Assembly: GCF_020103695.1 (NCBI RefSeq)
Contig: NZ_JAHXBF010000052.1
Location: 1 to 44,964, forward strand
Direction: 5' to 3'
Length of the DNA stretch: 44,964 nt
Source: Hyalangium versicolor
GTDB taxonomy: Bacteria > Myxococcota > Myxococcia > Myxococcales > Myxococcaceae
Position 1 is the first letter of the stretch. Every line of letters begins with the position of its first letter. The notes below the pieces were generated by a model. It was not told the origin of the DNA. It searched no databases and was given only the letters and a program-made list of their open reading frames with translations. This document shows positions 11,382-19,519 of the stretch, one piece after another. The translations under genes and the position numbers were made by a program.

Positions 11382-11894
11382 ATGTCGAAGCGGATCCTTT
11401 CAGTGGTTGTCGGGCTCACCGTGTGTTTCTCGATGGCGGCGGGCGCGCAGAGCTCCGTCCAGGTCGGCAAGGATGGGAGCGTCAAGGTCCAGTCCGGCGG
11501 GTCGAAAGTGGATGTGGGGGGCGGCAGGGTGAACGTCCAGACGGACGATGACGAGTCCAGCACCCCTGCCTCCGAGCGGGCCGCGGACGAAGCCACCCAG
11601 GACAGCTCGGGCTCAGAGGTCGAGATCACCGGCAGCGGCCGGAAGGAGACCCTCTCCTGCTCGGGAACGACCGAGGTGTCGATCAGCGGCTCCTCGAACG
11701 AGCTGACGATCACCGGCGACTGCAAGAGCGTCGAGGTGACGGGGAGCACGAACAAGGTGACCCTGGAGGGCGTGGGACGGATCGACGTCACCGGCTCCAG
11801 CAACACCGTCACGTGGAAGCGCGCCGTGGGCAAGGCCAAGAAGCCCAAGGTGAGCGCCACCGGAATCGGCAACAAGGTGTCCAAGGCGCCCTGA
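11382..11894 (+). CDS. DUF3060-type secreted beta-repeat protein
   Basis: 170 residues with a signal peptide (hydrophobic residues about 5-22, cleavage after GAQ). The C-terminal half is a run of short beta repeats of the form 'S-x-N-x-V/L-T-I': SGSSNELTI, TGSTNKVTL, TGSSNTVTW and TGIGNKV. This is the pattern of DUF3060 proteins. The N-terminal part is Gly/Ser/Asp-rich. It probably folds as a small right-handed beta structure in the periplasm or on the surface; the biochemical role is unknown. It starts 30 bp after the acyltransferase stop and could be cotranscribed. Confidence 0.75.
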   Translation: MSKRILSVVVGLTVCFSMAAGAQSSVQVGKDGSVKVQSGGSKVDVGGGRVNVQTDDDESSTPASERAADEATQDSSGSEVEITGSGRKETLSCSGTTEVSISGSSNELTITGDCKSVEVTGSTNKVTLEGVGRIDVTGSSNTVTWKRAVGKAKKPKVSATGIGNKVSKAP

Positions 11895-11920
11895 GGGCCT
11901 CCGACCCCAGGTCCGCGGGC

Positions 11921-12445
11921 TCAGGAGAGGCGCAGGAGCAACTCCGGGAGCCCGTGGACCTCGAGCGCTCGAAGCATCGGCGCTCCGGCAAAGACGAGTT
12001 CCGAGAGGCCACTCACGGCGAAGCGCGAGCGGAACGCCCAGTCGAAGCCCGGTGAGATGAAGTCGTAGCTGTCTCCATCCGGCAGCAGCGGCACCTTCCA
12101 GACCGAGCCCTGGAGGTACTGCACGAAGCCCCACCACTGCTCCAGCGTCGCACCCTGTCCCAGCGGTGCGTGGGGATGAAGGCGATAGCCGATGTGGTTG
12201 AGGTCGGGATCCACGACGTGCACGAATCCGCCGGGCGGCGTCAACTCCCGAAAGCGCTCCAGCATCCAGCGGTTGAAGCCGACGATCAGCTCGCGATTCG
12301 CGGCGTCGTAGAAGCCGAAGTCCGCCGGTAGCTGGAAGGTGCGAGGTTCACCCAGCCCGGACTCGGCAGCCTCGAAGCGGGCCAGCACCTGCTCCGGCTC
12401 GGGGTTCTCCAGCTCGAGCGCTTCCCAGGCATCGTGAGCATCCAT
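11921..12445 (-). CDS. Uncharacterised protein, possibly DUF2716-like
   Basis: About 174 residues from ATG 12445 (MDAHDAWEALE). The frame stays open to 12751, and an upstream ATG near 12526 would add WDYDPIHAGDGPDCPG, so the start is uncertain. The protein is acidic and aromatic-rich: ADFGFYDAANRELI, HVVDPDLNHIGYRLHPH and WKVPLLPDGDSYDF. There is no signal peptide. The pattern recalls DUF2716/SUKH-like small cytoplasmic proteins, but I am not certain. Convergent with the DUF3060 gene and divergent from the membrane protein at 12504. Confidence 0.55.
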   Translation of the reverse strand: MDAHDAWEALELENPEPEQVLARFEAAESGLGEPRTFQLPADFGFYDAANRELIVGFNRWMLERFRELTPPGGFVHVVDPDLNHIGYRLHPHAPLGQGATLEQWWGFVQYLQGSVWKVPLLPDGDSYDFISPGFDWAFRSRFAVSGLSELVFAGAPMLRALEVHGLPELLLRLS

Positions 12446-12503
12446 ACCGGGGCAGTCTGGTCCATCTCCGGCGTGGATTGGGTCATAATCCCAGCGTGTC
12501 TCG

Positions 12504-13283
12504 ATGACCTCTGCCTCTGCCGCCATGGCGCTCGATGTCGCCTGCCTCGCGCACCCGGCCTTCAAGCCGGTGGGGACGTGCTCACGGTGTGGCCGCTTCG
12601 TCTGCGCCCGCTGTGAGACGTGGGGAGAACTCTGCGCGGCCTGCGAGTACCGCCAGCTCCGGGAGCTGCCTTCCCTGCGAACACGTGGGAGCCTGACGCG
12701 GTGGTCGCTGGGCCTTGTCACCGTCGGGATGGGGCTCGGAGCGATCCTCACGGGCTGGCTGATCTCCCGGCTCGACTCGGGCCTGGCGCCTGACGAAGCG
12801 GCGAGGACCTATGAGCGGCTCTCCCGCCTGCTGACCGCTCCGGTGGTCCTCGCCACCGCGCTGTCGGCGTTCTTCTTTCTGCGCTGGCTGCACCTGGCCG
12901 TGAGGACGGCGCGGATGCTCGGGTTGGATCCCGGGACGACGCCCGCGTGGGCCGTGGCCTGGTGGTTCATCCCGCTGGCCCACCTGTACGATCCCTATCT
13001 CGTGGTGCGCAGCTTGCGGCTGAGCCTGGGAGGTTCGCCCAAGCTGAACGCAGCGGTAACGGCCTGGTGGACTGCCTGGGTGCTCGGCGTCGCGGCCTGG
13101 ATCGTCAAGGAGTACCTCTTCAGCACCCTCGACTCGGATCCCTTCCTACTCACGTCAGCGCTGCTCGCGGGCTTCGCCTCCCAGGTCATCCTCGCCTTCG
13201 GCGCGCTGCTCTGCATCGCCGTCATCGGTCACATCCAGCGGCTGACCGATGAGTGCCTGGAGGACGTGGCCGAGGCCGCCTGA
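12504..13283 (+). CDS. Membrane protein with N-terminal zinc ribbon and DUF4328-like domain
   Basis: 259 residues. Residues about 12-50 contain a B-box-like Cys/His cluster (CLAHPAF, TCSRCGRFVCARC, LCAACEY) that should bind zinc. Four to five hydrophobic helices follow from about residue 70 to 245. The central region WLHLAVRTARMLG, then TPAWAVAWWFIPLAHL, then YDPYLVVRSL, matches the DUF4328 pattern. This N-terminal zinc finger plus membrane domain is common in actinobacteria and myxobacteria and is functionally uncharacterised. An alternative start is ATG 12525 (MALDVACLAH). Confidence 0.75.
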   Translation: MTSASAAMALDVACLAHPAFKPVGTCSRCGRFVCARCETWGELCAACEYRQLRELPSLRTRGSLTRWSLGLVTVGMGLGAILTGWLISRLDSGLAPDEAARTYERLSRLLTAPVVLATALSAFFFLRWLHLAVRTARMLGLDPGTTPAWAVAWWFIPLAHLYDPYLVVRSLRLSLGGSPKLNAAVTAWWTAWVLGVAAWIVKEYLFSTLDSDPFLLTSALLAGFASQVILAFGALLCIAVIGHIQRLTDECLEDVAEAA

Positions 13284-13293
13284 GCCCAGGCGC

Positions 13294-14490
13294 TCAGTCC
13301 ACCACCACCCGCCGCAAGTGCGCACCCAGCCGGGTCACCAGCTCGTAGTGAATCGTCTGCGCCCAGCCCGCCAGCGCCTCGGCCGACACCGTCTCGTCGC
13401 CGTCGTGCCCCAGCAGCGTCGCCGTCACCGGCCGCTCGTCCGCCGTGGCCCGCGTCACGTCCACGATGAGGTGGTTCATCATTACGCGCCCCAGCACCGG
13501 ACACCGCCGCCCGTTCACCAGCACGTGCGCCTTGCCAGACACCAGGCGCGGGTACCCATCGAAGTACCCCACCGGAAGCACCGCGATGCGCGTGGGCTCC
13601 GAGCACCGGTACGTGCACCCGTAACCCACGTAGCTGCCCGCCGGCAGCCACTTCACCACCTGGCTGCGGCACCGCCACGAGAGCACCGGCCGCAGCGAGG
13701 GCACCTCGCCCAGCACCAGCCGCGCCGATAGCCGCGTCTCCGTCGAGGGCCACAGTCCATATAAGGAGATGCCCACCCGCAGCGCCTCGTAGCGGGCGCG
13801 GGGCAGCACCAGGCTCGCGGCGCTCGCGGCGATGTGCCGCTGCGGAGAATGCGCCGGGGAGAGCTGCGCCACCAGCCGCCCGAGCCCCGTCTCGAAGGCC
13901 TCCAACTGCGCCAGCGCGTACTCCTGCTCCGTCACATCCTCTGTATTGGAGAAGTGGCTGAGCACCCCCACCAGCTCGAACACGTCCCTCGCCTCGGCGA
14001 GGAAGCCCGTGTCCCGGGGAATCTGCTCCAGCGTGAAGCCCTCGCGCCCCAGCCCCGTGTCCACGTGGACGTGGACCCGCAGAGGACGCTCCAGCCGGGC
14101 CGCGCGCAGCACCGCCCCAGCCTCCCGCCACGACAGGTCCGCCACCACCGCGTCCACGCCCTCACGCGCCAGCGCCACCGCCTCGTCCGGGCCAATGGCC
14201 CCAATCACCAGCACCTGCCTGGGCGCCAGCCCGTGCTCCCGCTCGTAGGCCCGCACCGCCAGCCCGTCCTGAGGGTTGATGAGGTAGAGGATGTCCACCA
14301 GCGGGTGCACCAGCGGCAACAGCTCCCGGAAGCCGTGCCCATACGCGTTGCCCTTGAGCACCGCGCCCATGCTCCGCCGAGGCCCCGTGCCCGCAGCCGC
14401 CTCCAGCGCCCGGAACACCTCCACGTTGTGCCGAAGGGCCGGCGCGCTCAGCTCCAGCCAGGAAGCGCAGGCCGGAAAGCCGCCTGCCAT
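13294..14490 (-). CDS. alr: Alanine racemase
   Basis: 398 residues, the normal length for the family. The PLP-binding Lys is K46 in GAVLKGNAYGHG. The phosphate/active-site region GSYVGYGCTYR lies near residue 280, with the C-terminal beta domain after it. It interconverts L- and D-alanine for peptidoglycan precursors in the cytoplasm. ATG 14490 (MAGGFPACASWLEL) chosen; upstream in-frame codons to 14547 look like leader. Convergent with the DUF4328 gene (10-bp gap) and divergent from the phosphoesterase gene. Confidence 0.9.
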   Translation of the reverse strand: MAGGFPACASWLELSAPALRHNVEVFRALEAAAGTGPRRSMGAVLKGNAYGHGFRELLPLVHPLVDILYLINPQDGLAVRAYEREHGLAPRQVLVIGAIGPDEAVALAREGVDAVVADLSWREAGAVLRAARLERPLRVHVHVDTGLGREGFTLEQIPRDTGFLAEARDVFELVGVLSHFSNTEDVTEQEYALAQLEAFETGLGRLVAQLSPAHSPQRHIAASAASLVLPRARYEALRVGISLYGLWPSTETRLSARLVLGEVPSLRPVLSWRCRSQVVKWLPAGSYVGYGCTYRCSEPTRIAVLPVGYFDGYPRLVSGKAHVLVNGRRCPVLGRVMMNHLIVDVTRATADERPVTATLLGHDGDETVSAEALAGWAQTIHYELVTRLGAHLRRVVVD

Positions 14491-14675
14491 GCCGCCGTGC
14501 TCCACCACATTCACCTCCGAGGGCCACCTGTGGCCCGCTGCCCGCACCCGGCGGGCTCCCCCCTCTTACCAGCAACCCGAGTGCCAGGACCCCAGGCCTC
14601 GCCATCCACCACCTGCCCGAGTGCGCAGCAGGCAGGTAACATCGCCTCCCGCCCCCGCGCGATACGAAAGAGCCT

Positions 14676-15341
14676 ATGCGGACGCTGTTCATCGGAGACG
14701 TGCACGGCTGCGCCGACGAGCTGGATGCCCTCTTGAAGGAGTGCGGCTGGCAACCGGGCGAGCGCGTGGTCCTCGTGGGAGACCTGGTGGCCAAGGGCCC
14801 GGATTCGGTGGGAGTGCTGCAGCGGGCGCGCGAGCTGGGCCTGCAGGCGGTGCGCGGCAACCATGACGAGCACGTACTGCGCTGGCACCAGGGGCACCAG
14901 AAGCAGGGCAAGAAGCTCAAGCCCGAGCACCAGCAGGTGCTGAAGTCCCTGGGCCCCGCGGACTGGAAGTACCTGGCCTCGCTGCTCCTCTACATGCGCC
15001 TGCCGGAACTCAATGCCATCGCCGTGCATGCCGGGCTGGTGCCGGGCGTACCTCTGCGCGAGCAGCGCCAGGAGCACCTGCTCAACCTGCGCAGCATCGC
15101 CCCCGACGGAAAGCCCTCCAAGCGCGTGGAGGACGGGGACCCGTGGGCCAGCCTCTGGCCCGGGCCCGAGCTCGTCCTCTTCGGGCACGATGCGCTGCGC
15201 GGGCTGCAGAAGCACCCGCACGCCTACGGGCTGGACTCGGGCTGCGTCTACGGCGGACGGCTCACCGCCTACGTGCTGCCCGAGGGCCGCTTCTACTCGG
15301 TGCCCGCCCGCCGCGCCTATATGGACCTGAACGGCCCCTGA
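14676..15341 (+). CDS. Calcineurin-like metallophosphoesterase (ApaH/PrpA-type)
   Basis: 221 residues with the full metal-binding set: GDVHG (7-11), GDLVAKGPDS (about 35-44), GNHDEH (about 65-70), AVHAGLVPG in the middle and FGHD with LDSGCVYGG near the end. This ordering matches bis(5'-nucleosyl)-tetraphosphatase (ApaH) and bacterial PPP-type Ser/Thr phosphatases; GDLVAKGPDS and HAGLVPG favour the ApaH-like branch. Cytoplasmic. The exact substrate (Ap4A versus phosphoprotein) cannot be decided from sequence alone. Convergent with the response regulator, whose stop is 10 bp away. Confidence 0.85.
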   Translation: MRTLFIGDVHGCADELDALLKECGWQPGERVVLVGDLVAKGPDSVGVLQRARELGLQAVRGNHDEHVLRWHQGHQKQGKKLKPEHQQVLKSLGPADWKYLASLLLYMRLPELNAIAVHAGLVPGVPLREQRQEHLLNLRSIAPDGKPSKRVEDGDPWASLWPGPELVLFGHDALRGLQKHPHAYGLDSGCVYGGRLTAYVLPEGRFYSVPARRAYMDLNGP

Positions 15342-15350
15342 ACTCTGGCC

Positions 15351-15725
15351 TCAGTGCGCCTCCTCCGCCCCCGTCAGCTCGCGAAGCCGGTCGAGCAGCT
15401 TCCACAAGTCGAACGGCTTCTGGAAGAAGTCGGCGCACACCAGCGGCGCATCCCGGGTGAGGATGGAGCGAGGCACGGCGCTCATCAGCACCACGGGTAT
15501 GGACTGCCAGCGCGCGTCGGCCTGCAGCTCGCGCAGCAGCTCGCGCCCGTCCATCACCGGCATCATCACGTCCACGAGCGCCACGTCCGGGCGGACCTCT
15601 TGCATCCGGGCGAGCGCCTCGCGCCCGTTCCCAGCCGTCACCACCTGGAACCCCTCGTCCTCGAGGATGCCGGAGAGTGCATCGAGTATGGCGTGCTCGT
15701 CGTCGACGAGGAGGACTGTCTTCAC
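15351..15725 (-). CDS. Stand-alone response regulator receiver protein
   Basis: 124 residues, a single receiver domain. Acidic pocket D8/D9 (LLVDDE), phospho-acceptor D52 (ALVDVMMP), the conserved Ser in VLMSAV and Lys in FFQKPFD are all present. There is no output domain, so it would act by protein-protein contact. Its start overlaps the stop of the KaiC-like gene by 4 bp (ATGA), which implies co-translation. Its partner is therefore probably the KaiC-like ATPase or an associated kinase elsewhere. Confidence 0.9.
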   Translation of the reverse strand: MKTVLLVDDEHAILDALSGILEDEGFQVVTAGNGREALARMQEVRPDVALVDVMMPVMDGRELLRELQADARWQSIPVVLMSAVPRSILTRDAPLVCADFFQKPFDLWKLLDRLRELTGAEEAH

Positions 15726-17233
15726 TTCCTGCCCCCTCGGCGTTTGCGCACGGCGGGTTTGCGCTGGCTCCGCCTTCTCGTGGACGACAGGCCCGAGTCG
15801 GTCAGCACTGCGCCCGTGCTGTCGAAACGGCCCCCGAGGTGCAGGCCCTGATCATCGATGACGAGCTCGCGCAGGGACGGGTCATGCCCGCTCTCGCGCG
15901 TCTTGAGAATGGCGAGCACCCGCCGCAGCTCGCCCTTCCATTCAACCTGGCGCAGGAAGATGTGGTTCTCCACGAGCGCGGACAAGCCCTTGACGGGCGT
16001 CTCCACCTCGGGGCCGAAGAGCACCCGCGTCTCCTCGGTGAACACGGTCGTCACGTCCAGCGCGCGAAGCTCGTTGGTGAACGCCGCGAAGAAGCGGTTG
16101 ATGCGCTCGGTGTGGACGGTGGACTCCTTGAAGCCCACCAGCCCGTCGATGAGCAGCCGCGTCACGCCCCGGCGTTTGATGGCCGCCAGAATCTTGACCG
16201 CCAATGCGTCCAGCACCAGCTCTACAGGGGGTTGCCAGAGCATCTCCAGCTGGCCATCGCGCACCGCGCTCAGGAGATCCAACCCGATGGCCTGCCCCTT
16301 GCCCACCAGCCGGGGCGGAGACTCATAGAAGCCGAAGTACAGACAGGGCTCCCCGTTCTTCGCGCCGTGGGCCAGGAACTGGAGGCCCAGCAGCGTCTTG
16401 CCGCTGCCCGAGGGGCCCATGATGAGCGTGGCGCTGCTGCGCTGCAGGCCGCCGCGGAGCATCACGTCCAACTCAGGCACGCCCACCTCCACTCGAGAGG
16501 TGTACTCCCCCGGCACGGCGATGGGGTCGGCCAGCATCGCCTCCGAGCGCGGGTAGACGGTGATGCCCTGCTGGGAGATCTGGAACACGTGCCGGCCGCG
16601 CAGGTGAGAGCTGCCGCGGAACTTGCGGACGATGAGCTCGCGCACGGCCCGCACGCCGATGAGCTCGTCCGTCAGCTCGATGAGGCCGTCCACCATGGTG
16701 TGCTCGGGGTGAACGTCCTCGGGGGAGTGGCCGTTGGTGAGCAGGAAGGTGGTACAGCCGATGACGCTCACCAGGGTGTTCAGCTCGTGGACGAACTCCT
16801 TGAAGGCCAGCTCGTTGGGCGCCGACGCGCTGGCGCTCACCAACCCGTCCAGCACCAGCATGCTGGCGCGGTGCTCGCGGATGAGCTGGCGCAGCAGCTC
16901 CAGCAAGCCCTTGAGCCCGTCCTGCGTCAGCACCCGGTAGGCGCTCACATAGTGCAGCGCCGAGGCCAGGGGCTCCTCGGAGAAGAAGGCCATGCCGCGC
17001 AGGTGCGCCAGCATGCGCCCATGCGTCTCCGCCAGCAGGGTGACGTAGACGACCCGGCCGCCCTGGGACACGTGGTGGAAGCAGATCTGATTGCCGAGGA
17101 TGGTCTTCCCCGTGCCGGGCATGCCCGCCACGATGTAGGTCCCCCCTTGCAGAAACCCTCCGTCGAGCACGGCGTCCAGACCGATGACGCCGCTGGGGAT
17201 GCGCGGGAGCAGAGGGGGAGCTACGGCCGTCAT
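15722..17233 (-). CDS. KaiC-like double RecA-fold ATPase
   Basis: 503 residues with two tandem KaiC (RecA-like) modules. Walker A motifs are GMPGTGKT (37-44) and GPSGSGKT (273-280); the Walker B-like strands are MLVLDGLVS (about 125-133) and LLIDGLVGF in the second half. KaiC proteins outside cyanobacteria act as signalling ATPases, often alongside receiver or histidine kinase proteins; here the receiver gene follows with a 4-bp overlap. There is no KaiA/KaiB nearby, so a clock role is not implied. Start ATG 17233 chosen because the first KaiC motif begins soon after; upstream in-frame codons are Arg/Pro-rich leader. Confidence 0.85.
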   Translation of the reverse strand: MTAVAPPLLPRIPSGVIGLDAVLDGGFLQGGTYIVAGMPGTGKTILGNQICFHHVSQGGRVVYVTLLAETHGRMLAHLRGMAFFSEEPLASALHYVSAYRVLTQDGLKGLLELLRQLIREHRASMLVLDGLVSASASAPNELAFKEFVHELNTLVSVIGCTTFLLTNGHSPEDVHPEHTMVDGLIELTDELIGVRAVRELIVRKFRGSSHLRGRHVFQISQQGITVYPRSEAMLADPIAVPGEYTSRVEVGVPELDVMLRGGLQRSSATLIMGPSGSGKTLLGLQFLAHGAKNGEPCLYFGFYESPPRLVGKGQAIGLDLLSAVRDGQLEMLWQPPVELVLDALAVKILAAIKRRGVTRLLIDGLVGFKESTVHTERINRFFAAFTNELRALDVTTVFTEETRVLFGPEVETPVKGLSALVENHIFLRQVEWKGELRRVLAILKTRESGHDPSLRELVIDDQGLHLGGRFDSTGAVLTDSGLSSTRRRSQRKPAVRKRRGGRK

Positions 17234-17619
17234 TGCGAGAAGCCTCGGTGCCCCATGGGAGAGAGGCTGAGACCCGCCAGGCCGCTCAGGCGGGCCGCCG
17301 GGGGCGCGGCGGGACGGGTCGCCCCGGCCAGGGTGCACCGGGGTGCGCGCAAGCTAGCACCCGAAGCATGGGAGGTGGGCCACTGTAAACAGTGGAAGGG
17401 CAGGCACGCGGTGGAAACGGTGCACGGAGAGGGACGAGGCGCCATCAGGTGGATTTGATCAGGCAACAACTGGCCATGCCGTGCACCGGCATTTTTCGGA
17501 TCTGGGCTTAAAAATGACATGCCGCCCCAGGTAGGCGTCCACCAGCGGACACCGTGTCCCTGGAGGCTCGGTCGCGCGGACGCGAGCGAATCGGAGCGAA
17601 GCGTGCTTTCGTACCGGGC
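17234..17619. promoter_or_regulatory. Intergenic control region with nested inverted repeats
   Basis: This 386-bp divergent gap between the KaiC-like gene and the surface-protein gene has no gene. It contains a perfect 16-bp palindrome CCACTGTAAACAGTGG (17380-17395). A pair of 10-bp inverted arms lies at CGGTGCACGG (17418-17427) and CCGTGCACCG (17479-17488). A second pair is CATTTTT (17490-17496) and AAAAATG (17510-17516). The last pair lies in the only AT-rich patch and may mark promoter DNA. The binding factors are unknown. Confidence 0.5.
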
Positions 17620-18363
17620 ATGAGCCGATCCCTCTGCCTGCTCCTCGCCCTCTCCCTGCCTGCAGTCGCTCTGGCGCAGGAGCCAGGTGCTCCCGAGGCG
17701 CCTCCTCCTCCTCCCGCCGAGGCGCCGCCGCAGCCTCCTCCTCCCGAGGGCCCTCCGCCTCCGTGGCCTCCGCCCCCTCATCGGGCGCCTCCGCCCGCGC
17801 GGTCCGAGGAGTCCCTACCGGAGATGGAGACGCTCATCTCCGGGAAGGCCTCGCAGGGGGGCTATGGCGGCCCGGTATTCACGTACAGCCGCATCCTGGG
17901 CAAGGACGCCCTCCTCTTTGGCGGCCGCGGTGGTTGGATCGCCAACCACCACTTCGTCTTTGGCGTAGGCGGCTTCGGCCTGGTGACCCGCATCGCGGCA
18001 CCCGAGGGCGCACCGGACATCGGCGAGCCACTGCGGTTGGACCTCGCCTATGGCGGCCTGTGGATGGAGTACATCATCCTGCCCGAGAAGCTGGTGCATG
18101 CCTCCATCGGCGCGCTCATTGGAGGCGGTGTCTCGGGCTACAGCCGGCAGGAGCGCCGGTTCCGGGACGAGCGCTCGGTGGAGGACGACGTCATCTTCGC
18201 CGCCGAGCCCGTGCTCTCGCTGGAAGTGAACGTGCTGAGCTTCGTCCGGGTGTCCGTGGGAGCAAGCTATCGGTACATCGGGAGCGTGGACCTGAGCGGG
18301 CTGCGCGAGAAGGACCTGAGCGGCTTCTCGGGCTCGTTGATGCTCAAGTTCGGCAAGTTCTGA
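17620..18363 (+). CDS. Secreted protein with Pro-rich linker and outer-membrane-like beta domain
   Basis: 247 residues. Start ATG 17620 gives a good signal peptide (MSRSLCLLLALSLPAVALAQ). Residues about 22-65 are almost entirely Pro/Ala/Glu, a spacer of the kind that crosses peptidoglycan. The remaining about 180 residues alternate Gly, aromatic and polar residues (GGYGGPVFTYSRILGKDALLFGG, broken by turns) and end in SGSLMLKFGKF with a terminal Phe. That suggests a small beta-barrel or beta-sandwich in the outer membrane. No specific family recognised. Confidence 0.7.
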   Translation: MSRSLCLLLALSLPAVALAQEPGAPEAPPPPPAEAPPQPPPPEGPPPPWPPPPHRAPPPARSEESLPEMETLISGKASQGGYGGPVFTYSRILGKDALLFGGRGGWIANHHFVFGVGGFGLVTRIAAPEGAPDIGEPLRLDLAYGGLWMEYIILPEKLVHASIGALIGGGVSGYSRQERRFRDERSVEDDVIFAAEPVLSLEVNVLSFVRVSVGASYRYIGSVDLSGLREKDLSGFSGSLMLKFGKF

Positions 18364-18378
18364 GGCGCGGCTCCGGCC

Positions 18379-19410
18379 TCAGCCACGAGGAAGCACGAAG
18401 TCGGCCTGGACGGCGGCGTGATCCGAGCCCGCCAGGCCGCTCCCCGGCGCATCGCGCACCACCCGGAACGTGCCCGGGACGTCCTGCCCGGAGGCGTCGC
18501 GGGCCCTGTAGAGATGATCGATGGCCTGCGGCGCCCCCTGGAACCACACCGTCCCGAGGTCCTCCAAGGGCAGCTCGCGCGAGACCCGCTGGAGCGCACC
18601 GTCCTGCTCCAGCGCTTCGAGCGGCGGAGAGCCCGGCACATCATTGAGATCGCCCCCGAGCACGACGAGCGTCCCGGGACGCTCTGCGGCCACCGCTCTC
18701 ATGATGTCGTGCGCGGCCTGAGCCTCCGCGTACCGGCGGCCCGGATCGTCATCCACCTTGGAGCGGAAATGGGCGGCGAAGACGATGACCTCGGAGCCAT
18801 CCACGTCCAGGCGCACCTCGAGGAACTCCCGGGAGAAGACAGTGGTCGTCCCGTCCGGACGCGTCAGGATGCGTTGGGCCCGGTGGCGGCGCACCTCGCG
18901 CTGGGGATAGCGGGACAACACGGCCACATCCACCGAGGCGGCTGCGCCTATCTCTCCGAGCACCGCCGAGGAGAACTCCGGAGCCCGGGCCTGGAGCGCG
19001 TCCAGACATACCTGGGTCTCGATCTCTGAGAGCAACACCACCCCGGCCTTCAGCGAGGTGAGCGCCCTGGCGATCCGATCCACACGGGCCGCGAAGACCT
19101 GGGGCGTGGGCAGCTCCTCGTAGGCCGAGCCTCCGCAGCTCCCGGAGTCACAGACCGTGTCGAAGAGGCGATGTACGTTGAAAGCGGCAATACGGACCGT
19201 GCCAGCGGCTGGCTCCGGCTGGGTATTCGTGTCCGGCAGTGCGCCGCCATCTCCGGAGGGAGGCGCCGTGGAGCCTGGGCTCTCGGGGGCCAGACTCTGG
19301 CCCTCGATGCATGCATTCGAGCCCGCGAGCACGAGCAGCAGGCCCGCGAGGAGCCCGCTCCGACGAAGAAGGAACCGCGCTGGAACGCTCGGAGCACCGG
19401 GTGGTAGCAC
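18379..19410 (-). CDS. Endonuclease/exonuclease/phosphatase-family lipoprotein or secreted enzyme
   Basis: About 343 residues from GTG 19410. The N-terminus has Arg residues then a hydrophobic helix ending AGSNAC, a loose lipobox. The catalytic domain of the exonuclease-endonuclease-phosphatase (DNase I/sphingomyelinase-like) fold is clear: AAFNVHRLFD (Asn), LLSEIETQ (metal Glu), VVLGGDLNDVPGSPPLE (Asp/Asn) and GSDHAAV (catalytic Asp/His). It is an envelope-exposed phosphodiesterase of unknown substrate (nucleic acid, phospholipid or inositol phosphate). The start is not well supported by a ribosome-binding site. Convergent with 17620-18363. Confidence 0.75.
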   Translation of the reverse strand: MLPPGAPSVPARFLLRRSGLLAGLLLVLAGSNACIEGQSLAPESPGSTAPPSGDGGALPDTNTQPEPAAGTVRIAAFNVHRLFDTVCDSGSCGGSAYEELPTPQVFAARVDRIARALTSLKAGVVLLSEIETQVCLDALQARAPEFSSAVLGEIGAAASVDVAVLSRYPQREVRRHRAQRILTRPDGTTTVFSREFLEVRLDVDGSEVIVFAAHFRSKVDDDPGRRYAEAQAAHDIMRAVAAERPGTLVVLGGDLNDVPGSPPLEALEQDGALQRVSRELPLEDLGTVWFQGAPQAIDHLYRARDASGQDVPGTFRVVRDAPGSGLAGSDHAAVQADFVLPRG

Positions 19411-19428
19411 ACGCTCGGAGATGGGAGT

Positions 19429-19503
19429 CCCCCTGTCGGCCGCACTTGTGGCGAACTGGTACGGCCAGCATACCAGTTGGCTGCGGTCTCGCCCGACAGG
19501 GGG
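19429..19503. repeat. Nested inverted repeat / terminator-like structure
   Basis: Outer arms CCCCCTGTCGG (19429-19439) and CCGACAGGGGG (19493-19503) are perfect 11-bp reverse complements. Inner arms AACTGGTA (19454-19461) and TACCAGTT (19471-19478) are perfect 8-bp reverse complements around a 9-nt loop. The whole forms an interrupted hairpin of about 75 nt between two minus-strand genes, with a G/C homopolymer run beside it. It could terminate or attenuate transcription between them, or be a degenerate mobile palindrome. Confidence 0.7.
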
Positions 19504-19519
19504 CCCCCCCCGAGGCCCG

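Noticed and set aside
15722..17233. Circadian clock operon
   Set aside because: No kaiA or kaiB is adjacent, and KaiC-like ATPases are widespread in non-clock bacteria.
17471..17486. Sigma-54-like promoter TGGCC...GTGCA
   Set aside because: The GG to GC distance is 11 bp instead of 12 and the -12 element is poor.
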